Shown: positions 1 to 5,045 of the stretch, one piece after another
How the letters are laid out: every line of letters starts with the position of its first letter
Position numbering within the stretch: position 1 is the first letter of the stretch
Translations under genes and position numbers: made by a program
Assembly: GCA_019246495.1 (NCBI GenBank)
Contig: JAFAQI010000145.1
Location: 1-8,413, forward strand
DNA length: 8,413 nucleotides
Reading direction: 5' to 3'
Source of the DNA: Frankiales bacterium
GTDB lineage: Bacteria > Actinomycetota > Actinomycetes > JAFAQI01
The notes under the pieces: generated by a model
Databases searched by the model: none
Seen by the model: the letters and a program-made list of their open reading frames with translations, nothing else
What the model was told of the DNA's origin: nothing

Positions 1-167
1 CGCGGCGCCGCGGCGACGATGTCGCGAACCTGGTTGTCGGCGGCGGCCTGCTGGTACTGCGGGCCGGCGAGCACCTGGAGGTACCACAGCCGGCCGAGCA
101 GGGTCGCGAGCAGCGAGATCACCAGCACGCGCAGGACGACGAGGCGCAGCCGCGATCTGTCGCTCAC
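1..167 (-). CDS. mrdA: Penicillin-binding protein 2 (peptidoglycan transpeptidase), N-terminal fragment
   Basis: Only the first 55 codons are in the window; the gene continues past the left edge. The visible protein starts at a GTG and reads as a short basic cytoplasmic tail (SDRSRLRL), one hydrophobic membrane anchor at about residues 9-28, then a GRLWYLQVLAGPQYQQAA stretch and NQVRDIVAAAP. This is the usual start of class B PBPs of the elongation complex: anchor, LQV..G..Y...A.xN, then the beginning of the pedestal domain. The catalytic transpeptidase motifs (SxxK, SxN, KTG) lie outside, so they cannot be checked. The start is supported by GGGAG nine nt upstream. It follows mreD by 20 nt on the same strand, which fits the known mreBCD-mrdA(-rodA) cell-wall elongation operon. 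A sporulation or other class B PBP is possible from the fragment alone, but the context favours PBP2. Confidence 0.85.
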   Translation of the reverse strand, partial: MSDRSRLRLVVLRVLVISLLATLLGRLWYLQVLAGPQYQQAAADNQVRDIVAAAP

Positions 168-176
168 GCGCTCGGA

Positions 177-181
177 CTCCC
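177..181 (-). promoter_or_regulatory. Ribosome binding site of mrdA
   Basis: The minus strand reads GGGAG nine nt before the GTG at 167-165. It supports this GTG as the mrdA start and lies within the 20-nt mreD-mrdA gap. Confidence 0.6.
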
Positions 182-187
182 GACAGC

Positions 188-691
188 TCAGTAGGTGGTG
201 ACCGGCTCCGCGCGCCGAGCCGCGCCGGACACGAGCGGCACGATGAACGGTGCCAGGATCACATCGTAGAGAATCGTTGCTGTGAGTGAGTCGGCGACGC
301 TGCTCGTGCCGACCCGCGCATCGCCCAAGAGCGCGCCGACGCCGGCGAAGACGAGTACGACGGCCGCGCTGGCGCCCGCGACCACCGCGACGGTCGTGAT
401 GACCGAGCGTTCCTCCACGTCTTCGAGCAGCCCGGCGGCGTAGCCGACCAAGGCGTAGGCCATCGCGAGCCGGCCGAGCGCGTGGTCGGCCGGTGGCATC
501 ACGTCGGCGGCCAGCCCCGCACCGAAGCCGAGAACGGTGCCCCACGTAGGCCCGGCGACGACGGCGAGCGCGACGACGCAGAGCAGGACGAGGTCCGGGT
601 GGCCGACCGGCAGGTCGAGCGGGTTGACCAAGCCGGCCTGGAGCAGCAGCGCCGTGAGCACGACGACGGCGGCGAGCAGCCCGCGGCGCAC
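188..691 (-). CDS. mreD: Rod shape-determining protein MreD
   Basis: A 167-residue, very hydrophobic integral membrane protein. Hydrophobic segments lie at about residues 4-22, 32-47, 50-67, 72-90, 97-122 and 134-155, giving five or six membrane passes. The stretch GFGAGLAADVMPPADHALGRLAMAYALVGYAAG (about 55-87) has the Gly-rich, D-x-x-P, G..A..Y..VGY pattern typical of MreD. MreD is the membrane partner of MreC in the elongation complex and has no known enzymatic activity. The start is a GTG only 1 nt after the mreC stop codon, so translation is probably coupled. No separate strong Shine-Dalgarno was found beyond a GAGG that touches the start codon. Length fits the family. Identification rests on hydropathy, the motif and the position between mreC and mrdA; MreD sequences are otherwise poorly conserved. 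Confidence 0.9.
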   Translation of the reverse strand: MRRGLLAAVVVLTALLLQAGLVNPLDLPVGHPDLVLLCVVALAVVAGPTWGTVLGFGAGLAADVMPPADHALGRLAMAYALVGYAAGLLEDVEERSVITTVAVVAGASAAVVLVFAGVGALLGDARVGTSSVADSLTATILYDVILAPFIVPLVSGAARRAEPVTTY

Positions 692-692
692 C

Positions 693-1637
693 TCAGTGCG
701 TCCGCGACGGTGTCGGCGACGGCGAGCCGGTTGCCGCGGGAGTCGCGGGCGGCGTACTCGGCGGTGGCGTCGACGGCGTTGGAGTGGGGGTCGGTGGCAG
801 CAGCGAGTCGCGCTTGATCGTGCGCGGCGCGCTGACGACGACGCCGACGACGTCGAGCGAGTCGAAGCCGACGTACGGCGTGACCTCCGCCGTACGGGTC
901 AGTGCGCCCGGCGTCGGCACGACGCGGGTCACCCGGCCGATGGGAACCTCCGGAACGAACGGCTTCTGCCCGATGTCGCCGAACGTCACCAGCCGCGACC
1001 CCACCTTGATGCTGCCCTGGCTGTCGAGCAGCGTGAACGTCATCGGCCCACGGCCGCCTCCGTCGACGTGCCCGATCAGTTGCGAGGACTCGAGCCGCGC
1101 GCCGGCGCTGAACTTCACGTCGTTCGCGAGCAGCACCGTCGTCGTCGTCGGACCGACCGACAGGGTCTTGCCGACGAGGCCGTCGCCGTCGATGACGGTC
1201 ATGTTGGCGGTGATGCCGTCGCGGCTGCCGACGTCGATCGTCGCGGTCGACTCGAAGTCGAGCGACCCGCCGACCGCGCTCACCCGCGCGGTGACGATAC
1301 GGAACTGCGCGATTTGGTCGAGGTGCAGCAACTTCTCCTCGTCGGCGAGCCGGGCCCGCTCCGCGTCGGTCAGCCGCAGTTGGCTGCGCAGCTGCGCGAC
1401 CTCCTTGCGCAGCTTGGCGTTGTCGGACTTGTAGCTCGACAGGTGGCCGAGGCCGGAGAAGAACGATCCGATCGGCCGTACGACGTCGCCGACGGCGTTC
1501 TCGATCGGCCCGAACACCGCGTTGGCTACTCGCCGTAAGGGACCGCCACTACCCGAGCGGTAGTCCAGCGTGATGAGCGTGAACGCGGTGAGGAGGAGCA
1601 CCGCGAGTACGACGCGGGCCCGCCCCGAGTCGCGCAT
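693..1637 (-). CDS. mreC: Rod shape-determining protein MreC
   Basis: A 314-residue bitopic membrane protein that links the cytoplasmic MreB filaments to periplasmic/extracytoplasmic PBPs. Visible layout: basic N-terminus, one transmembrane helix at about 8-24, an amphipathic stretch with a coiled coil at about 66-108 (SDNAKLRKEVAQLRSQLRL and onward), then the two beta-barrel MreC core at about 110-275. The core contains family-typical pieces: DVGSRDGITANMTVIDGDGLVGK (135-157), then GPTTTTVLLANDVKFSAGARLESSQLIGHVDGG (162-194), and PIGRVTRV (232-239). The ATG start lies 23 nt after the mreB stop with only a weak Shine-Dalgarno. The last ~35 residues (280-314) are almost entirely Pro, Thr and Ser, a low-complexity tail that should lie outside the membrane. 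It is in the mreB-mreC-mreD-mrdA operon and almost abuts mreD. Confidence 0.96.
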   Translation of the reverse strand: MRDSGRARVVLAVLLLTAFTLITLDYRSGSGGPLRRVANAVFGPIENAVGDVVRPIGSFFSGLGHLSSYKSDNAKLRKEVAQLRSQLRLTDAERARLADEEKLLHLDQIAQFRIVTARVSAVGGSLDFESTATIDVGSRDGITANMTVIDGDGLVGKTLSVGPTTTTVLLANDVKFSAGARLESSQLIGHVDGGGRGPMTFTLLDSQGSIKVGSRLVTFGDIGQKPFVPEVPIGRVTRVVPTPGALTRTAEVTPYVGFDSLDVVGVVVSAPRTIKRDSLLPPTPTPTPSTPPPSTPPATPAATGSPSPTPSRTH

Positions 1638-1660
1638 ACCGGGCTAGCGTCCCGTGCTAC

Positions 1661-2692
1661 TCAGTGGCGCGGCTCGGAGATGAGGACCTGCTGGAGGGCC
1701 TCGAACTCCTCGACACACTTGCCGGCGCCCATGGCGACGGAGTTCAGCGGGTTGTCGGTGATGTGAATCGGCATGCCGGTCTCGTGCTTCAGCCGCTCGT
1801 CCAGGCCGCGCAGCATCGCGCCGCCACCGGTCAGCACGATCCCACGGTCCATCACGTCACCGGACAGCTCCGGCGGGGTCTTGTCGAGCGTCGTCTTGAC
1901 CGCGTCGACGATCGCGTTGACCGGCTCCTCGATCGCCTTGCGGATCTCCTCGCTGCTGACGACGATCGTCTTCGGCAGGCCGGTGACGAGGTCGCGGCCG
2001 CGGATCTCGGCGTGCGGCTCGTCCGGCGCCGGGAACGCCGAGCCGATCGCCATCTTGATCTCCTCGGCCGTCCGCTCGCCGAGCATCAGGCTGTATTCCT
2101 TCTTCACGTACTGGATGATCGCGTTGTCGAGCTCGTCGCCGCCGACGCGGATCGACTGGCTGGTCACGATGCCGCCGAGCGAGATGACCGCGACCTCGGT
2201 GGTGCCGCCGCCGATGTCGACGACCATGTTGCCCGTCGGCTCATGCACCGGCAAGCCGGCGCCGATCGCGGCCGCCATCGGCTCTTCGATGATGTAGACC
2301 TTGCGCGCGCCGGCCTGGTAGCCCGCGTCCTTCACCGCGCGCTGCTCGACGCCGGTGATGCCACTCGGCACGCAGACGACGATCCGCGGCTTCGCGAAGT
2401 GGCGGCGGCGGTGCACCTTCTGGATGAAGTAGCGGAGCATCCGCTCGGTCGTCTCGAAGTCGGCGATGACGCCGTCCTTGAGCGGCCGGATCGCCACGAT
2501 GTTGCCCGGCGTACGGCCGATCATCCGCTTGGCCTCGGTGCCGACGGCCAGGATCCCCGCGGTATTGGTGTTGATCGCGACGACGCTGGGCTCGTTGAGC
2601 ACGATGCCCTTGCCGCGGACGTAGACGAGGGTGTTGGCGGTGCCGAGGTCCACAGCCATGTCTCGACCAAGGAACGCGAGATTGTTCGCCAT
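1661..2692 (-). CDS. mreB: Rod shape-determining protein MreB (bacterial actin)
   Basis: A 343-residue actin-fold ATPase that polymerises under the membrane and directs peptidoglycan insertion. All nucleotide-site motifs are intact: phosphate-1 loop DLGTANT (15-21), the [12 protein letters not shown] connect region (108-119), [14 protein letters not shown] (136-149), phosphate-2 loop [13 protein letters not shown] (159-171), and the adenosine-binding [13 protein letters not shown] (287-299). The sequence [17 protein letters not shown], the C-terminal [13 protein letters not shown] and the overall length match actinobacterial MreB closely. The membrane loop reads [10 protein letters not shown] (94-103), more basic than the Met/Leu/Phe loop I recall from Thermotoga MreB. 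Start ATG at 2692; no close Shine-Dalgarno is seen (GGAAGG lies about 13 nt upstream). It is first in the mreBCD-mrdA operon. The 83-bp gap from ndk suggests its own promoter, though read-through from ndk is possible. Confidence 0.98.
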   Translation of the reverse strand: MANNLAFLGRDMAVDLGTANTLVYVRGKGIVLNEPSVVAINTNTAGILAVGTEAKRMIGRTPGNIVAIRPLKDGVIADFETTERMLRYFIQKVHRRRHFAKPRIVVCVPSGITGVEQRAVKDAGYQAGARKVYIIEEPMAAAIGAGLPVHEPTGNMVVDIGGGTTEVAVISLGGIVTSQSIRVGGDELDNAIIQYVKKEYSLMLGERTAEEIKMAIGSAFPAPDEPHAEIRGRDLVTGLPKTIVVSSEEIRKAIEEPVNAIVDAVKTTLDKTPPELSGDVMDRGIVLTGGGAMLRGLDERLKHETGMPIHITDNPLNSVAMGAGKCVEEFEALQQVLISEPRH

Positions 2693-2738
2693 GAGAGGGG
2701 AAAGGCCTTCCGAGCGGTAGGGCGGGCGACAGCCTCAG

Positions 2739-2768
2739 ATGCTAGCCGCGGCAAGCAGTTTTGCCGAA
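2739..2768 (-). promoter_or_regulatory. Possible mreB operon promoter
   Basis: In the 83-bp ndk-mreB gap the minus strand has TTCGGC (2768-2763), an 18-nt spacer and TAGCAT (2744-2739). This arrangement is plausible for a housekeeping sigma factor and would give a leader of roughly 40 nt before the mreB ATG. The -35 match is weak, and the spacer contains the small inverted repeat at 2749-2766. Inference from pattern only. Confidence 0.3.
2749..2766. repeat. Short inverted repeat after ndk
   Basis: Arms CGGCAA (2749-2754) and TTGCCG (2761-2766) are a perfect 6-bp inverted repeat with a 6-nt loop, beginning 10 nt after the ndk stop codon on the minus strand. There is no T-tract after it, so it is at best a weak terminator. 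It also lies in the possible mreB promoter spacer, so it could be an operator. A chance hairpin of this size is possible at this base composition. Confidence 0.35.
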
Positions 2769-2775
2769 CCGAGCG

Positions 2776-3204
2776 CTAGGCCAGGTCGGGGAAGAAGAGC
2801 TTCACCTCGCGGGCAGCCGACTCGGGCGAGTCGGAGCCGTGCACGAGGTTCTGGCCGATCTCCAGGGCGAAGTCGCCGCGGATCGAGCCGGGTGCGCTCT
2901 TGACCGGGTCGGTGACGCCCATCAGGGCGCGGACCGCCTCGTGCGCCCGCGGCCCCTCGGCGACGAGGGCGACCAGCGGGCCGCTGGTGATGAAGTCGAC
3001 CAGCTCGCCGAAGAACGGCTTGCCGTCGTGCTCGGCGTAGTGCTGCTGCGCGGTGTCCCGGTCGAGCGTCCGCAGCTCGAGCGCGGCGAGGCGCAGCCCC
3101 TTGCGCTCGATCCGGCCGACGATCTCCCCGACGAGGCCTCGGGCCACCCCATCCGGCTTGACGAGGACGAGGGTGCGCTCAGCAGAGGTGGAGTTGTCAG
3201 GCAC
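2776..3204 (-). CDS. ndk: Nucleoside diphosphate kinase
   Basis: A 142-residue cytosolic enzyme that transfers the gamma phosphate between nucleoside tri- and diphosphates through a phospho-histidine. Visible family residues: VKPDGV with Lys16 (phosphate contact), GLRLAALEL, Tyr56 and the [13 protein letters not shown] region (62-76), ALMGVTDP (93-100), GSIRGDF (106-112), and the active-site segment NLVHGSDS with catalytic His122, followed by EVKLFFPDL. Length is that of a normal bacterial Ndk with a few extra N-terminal residues ([10 protein letters not shown] before TLVLVKPDG). The start is a GTG; there is no good Shine-Dalgarno, but TAGGCT ends 8 nt before it, which suggests a leaderless transcript. 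It lies between the folC-DUF4233 pair and mreB, all on one strand. Confidence 0.98.
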   Translation of the reverse strand: MPDNSTSAERTLVLVKPDGVARGLVGEIVGRIERKGLRLAALELRTLDRDTAQQHYAEHDGKPFFGELVDFITSGPLVALVAEGPRAHEAVRALMGVTDPVKSAPGSIRGDFALEIGQNLVHGSDSPESAAREVKLFFPDLA

Positions 3205-3212
3205 GGTCGGCC

Positions 3213-3218
3213 AGCCTA
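3213..3218 (-). promoter_or_regulatory. Probable -10 element of ndk (leaderless start)
   Basis: The minus strand reads TAGGCT, a TANNNT hexamer, with 8 nt between it and the ndk GTG at 3204. Transcription would then start at or within 1-2 nt of the start codon, which agrees with the missing Shine-Dalgarno. No convincing -35 is seen; that region falls in the left arm of the inverted repeat at 3223-3296. Confidence 0.4.
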
Positions 3219-3222
3219 CCGA

Positions 3223-3296
3223 CCGCCGTTGATCATGGGATTACGAGCGGGGCGCGCCGGCGGGCTGCGCCAGGTTGCCCATGATCAATTCGGCGG
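3223..3296. repeat. Long interrupted inverted repeat between DUF4233 gene and ndk
   Basis: Plus-strand left arm: CCGCCG followed by TTGATCATGGG (3223-3239). Right arm: CCCATGATCAA, an unpaired TT, then CGGCGG (3278-3296). This gives 17 matched pairs, the inner 11 uninterrupted, around a 38-nt loop. The loop can form an inner 5-bp stem (GGCGC 3251-3255 with GCGCC 3267-3271). Each arm carries the palindrome TGATCA (3230-3235 and 3282-3287), 52 bp apart. The right arm includes the stop codon of the DUF4233 gene (3287-3285). The left arm ends 5 nt from the ndk -10 hexamer. Possible roles are operon-end terminator or 3' RNA hairpin, a paired operator site, or a small non-autonomous mobile or REP-like element. 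No T-tract follows, and no flanking direct repeat is evident. Confidence 0.7.
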
Positions 3297-3638
3297 GCGC
3301 CAGAGGCGGAGGTAGTAGACCCAGATCGCGGCAAAGAGCCCGCCGACAACGTAGAGCGGCCACGTCACCACCCCCGCCGCGATGACCAGCGGCTGGAGCA
3401 CCGTCCCAGCGAGGAGCCCGCGCGGCCGCCGGAGGACCGCCGCCGCGCCGCCCGTGAGCACGGCCAGGAGGAGCGGTACGACGACGTGCCATGCGTGCAC
3501 GTGCCCGCGCTCCGCGGTCGCGACCGCCGGCGCGGCAAGCAGCAGCACGATCGTCTCGAGCGCCAGCCCGCCGATCCCTACGCCGACAAGCCCGCGCGGT
3601 GGGGCGCCGCGCTCGGTCGATTCGGTCCCCGCCGTCAC
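3285..3638 (-). CDS. DUF4233-family small membrane protein
   Basis: A 117-residue protein with a short polar N-terminus and four hydrophobic segments at about residues 17-39, 49-69, 74-93 and 94-112, ending in a short basic tail (LRLWRPPN). Actinobacterial genomes commonly carry a four-helix DUF4233 protein directly after folC. The spacing of helices, the RRPRGLLAGTVLQPLVIAAGVV segment and the position fit that family. Its function is unknown. The GTG start overlaps the folC TGA by 4 nt (GTGA at 3638-3635), so it is translationally coupled to folC and may work in the same process, but that is inference. The stop codon lies inside the right arm of the inverted repeat at 3223-3296. A longer open frame on the same strand (3675-3241) is in a different frame, is Arg-rich with no hydrophobic pattern, and was rejected. 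Confidence 0.8.
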   Translation of the reverse strand: MTAGTESTERGAPPRGLVGVGIGGLALETIVLLLAAPAVATAERGHVHAWHVVVPLLLAVLTGGAAAVLRRPRGLLAGTVLQPLVIAAGVVTWPLYVVGGLFAAIWVYYLRLWRPPN

Positions 3639-5008
3639 GTCGCCGCCCCAGGCGCGAGCAGCTGCCGGGCGTCACCGACGGTGACGATCGACCCGGTCAC
3701 GAGCACCCCGCCGCCGAGCCCATCAGCCTCGGCCAGCGCGACCGCCACCTCGATCGCGTCGTCCAGCCGCGCCGCCAGGCTCACCCGGTCACCGCCGAGC
3801 ACGTCCGCCGCCACGGCAGCCAGCGCCTCGGCCGGCAGCGCCCGCGGCGACGTGTTGCTGGTCGCGACGACCGCATCGACGACCGGCTCGAGCGCGGCGA
3901 GCAGCCCGGCCGCGTCCTTGTCGTCGAGCACCGCCACCACGGCGACGAGCCGGTCGAACGTGAACGCCTCGCCGAGCGCCTCCGCCAGCGCCGCCGCACC
4001 GGCCGGGTTGTGTGCGCCGTCCAGGATCACCGTCGGGCTCCGCCGCACGATCTCGAGCCGTCCCGGCGACGTGACCGAGGCGAAAGCCGAACGGACGACG
4101 TCGCCGTCGAGCGGCCCACGCCCCTCGGCCGGACCGCCGCGTACGCCGAAGAACGCCTCGACCGCCGCCAGCGCGGTCGCTGCGTTGCCCGCCTGGTGCG
4201 CCCCGTGCAGCGGCAGGAAGACCTCCGCGTAGTCGCCGCCCAGCCCGGCGAGCTCCACCAGCTGGCCACCCACCGCGACGGACCGGCGGCGTACGCCGAA
4301 GTCCGTCCCGGCCCAGAACAGCCGCGCGTCGACCGCAGCCGCGTGCTCGGCGAGGACGCGCGCCGCGCCAGCCGGCTGCGGCCCGCACGCGACCGACGCC
4401 CCGGCGCGGAAGATGCCGGCCTTCTCCCCCGCGATCGCCTCGACGGTGTCGCCGAGGATGCCGACGTGGTCGAGGCCGATCGGCGTCACCACCGCGACCG
4501 GCGCATCGACGACGTTCGTCGCGTCCCACCGGCCGCCCAGCCCGACCTCGACCACCGCCGCATCGACCGGCACGTCGGCGAACGTCGCGAACGCCATCGC
4601 CGTCAGCACCTCGAAGAACGTCAGCCGGTCGGGATGCCGCGAGTCGACGAGCTCGAGGTACGGCGCGATGTCGTCGTACGCCGCAACGAACCGATCAGGC
4701 TCGACCGGCATGCCGTCGACGGCGATCCGCTCCACGACGTGATGCAGGTGCGGGCTCGTGTAGCGCCCGGTGCGGACGCCGAACTCGCGCAGCAGCGCGT
4801 CGATCATCCGGGCGGTGGTGGTCTTGCCGTTGGTGCCGGTGATGTGCACCGACGGATAGCTGCGTTGCGGTGAGCCGAGAATGTCGAGCAGATCGGTGAT
4901 CCGGTCGAGGTCCGGAACCATCCGCGTCGGGAAGCGGCCTTCGAGCGCCTTCTCGACCGCTGCCAGGCCGACGGGCGCGGTGGCCGGTTCGCGCGCGTCG
5001 TCGTCCAC
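3635..5008 (-). CDS. folC: Bifunctional folylpolyglutamate synthase / dihydrofolate synthase
   Basis: A Mur-ligase-fold enzyme that uses ATP to add glutamate to dihydropteroate and/or tetrahydrofolates in the cytosol. With the GTG start at 5008 it has 457 residues. Motifs: P-loop ITGTNGKTTTARM (56-68), YTSPHLHHVVERI (83-95), FFEVLTAMAF (131-140), EVGLGGRWDATNVV (154-167), LDHVGILGDTVEAIAGEKAGI (179-199, including the lysine that is carbamylated in this family), HGAHQAGNAATALAA (268-282), and the C-terminal domain starting near 318 with LDGAHNPAGA (329-338). The open frame extends 13 codons further to an ATG at 5047 that overlaps the valS start. I prefer the GTG because TAACCT lies exactly 7 nt before it, and the extra residues would cover that hexamer and the divergent promoter region. 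It forms an operon with the DUF4233 gene (4-nt overlap). Confidence 0.95.
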   Translation of the reverse strand: MDDDAREPATAPVGLAAVEKALEGRFPTRMVPDLDRITDLLDILGSPQRSYPSVHITGTNGKTTTARMIDALLREFGVRTGRYTSPHLHHVVERIAVDGMPVEPDRFVAAYDDIAPYLELVDSRHPDRLTFFEVLTAMAFATFADVPVDAAVVEVGLGGRWDATNVVDAPVAVVTPIGLDHVGILGDTVEAIAGEKAGIFRAGASVACGPQPAGAARVLAEHAAAVDARLFWAGTDFGVRRRSVAVGGQLVELAGLGGDYAEVFLPLHGAHQAGNAATALAAVEAFFGVRGGPAEGRGPLDGDVVRSAFASVTSPGRLEIVRRSPTVILDGAHNPAGAAALAEALGEAFTFDRLVAVVAVLDDKDAAGLLAALEPVVDAVVATSNTSPRALPAEALAAVAADVLGGDRVSLAARLDDAIEVAVALAEADGLGGGVLVTGSIVTVGDARQLLAPGAAT

Positions 5009-5015
5009 GGAAAAG

Positions 5016-5021
5016 AGGTTA
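5016..5021 (-). promoter_or_regulatory. Probable -10 element of folC (leaderless start)
   Basis: The minus strand reads TAACCT (TANNNT) with 7 nt (CTTTTCC) between it and the GTG at 5008. This is the spacing expected for a leaderless actinobacterial transcript. There is no Shine-Dalgarno before the GTG. No clear -35 was found. It decides the folC start. Confidence 0.45.
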
Positions 5022-5032
5022 CGGCGGCCACA

Positions 5033-5038
5033 TACGAT
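5033..5038 (+). promoter_or_regulatory. Probable -10 element of valS (leaderless start)
   Basis: TACGAT (TANNNT) is followed by 7 nt (CGCTGAC) and the valS ATG at 5046. No Shine-Dalgarno is visible between the hexamer and the start. It lies only 11 nt from the folC -10 element on the other strand, so the two promoters overlap. Confidence 0.45.
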
Positions 5039-5045
5039 CGCTGAC

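Noticed and set aside
537..1538. 333-codon open frame on the plus strand
   Set aside because: Antisense to mreC and mreD; Arg/Ala/Asp-rich low-complexity product with no recognisable motif, typical of shadows in high-GC coding DNA.
1638..1660. Small CGGG/CCCG hairpin between mreB and mreC
   Set aside because: Only a 4-bp stem; expected by chance at this base composition.
1664..2779. 371-codon open frame on the plus strand
   Set aside because: Antisense to the whole of mreB, whose protein is fully motif-complete; the product is Arg/Asp/His-rich with no fold signature.
3223..3296. Insertion sequence or complete mobile element
   Set aside because: The inverted repeat has no transposase, and its flanks show no direct target duplication; kept only as a repeat of unknown nature.
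3241..3675. 144-codon open frame on the minus strand
   Set aside because: Out of frame with both folC and the DUF4233 gene, Arg-rich, and without the hydrophobic pattern of the frame chosen.
3491..4873. 460-codon open frame on the plus strand
   Set aside because: Antisense to folC; Arg-rich composition, no family resemblance, and folC is unmistakable on the other strand.
4881..5045. In-frame 55-codon N-terminal extension of valS
   Set aside because: It runs through the folC 5' coding region on the opposite strand, is Ser/Arg-rich, and normal ValS begins at the ATG at 5046 with a -10 element 7 nt before it.
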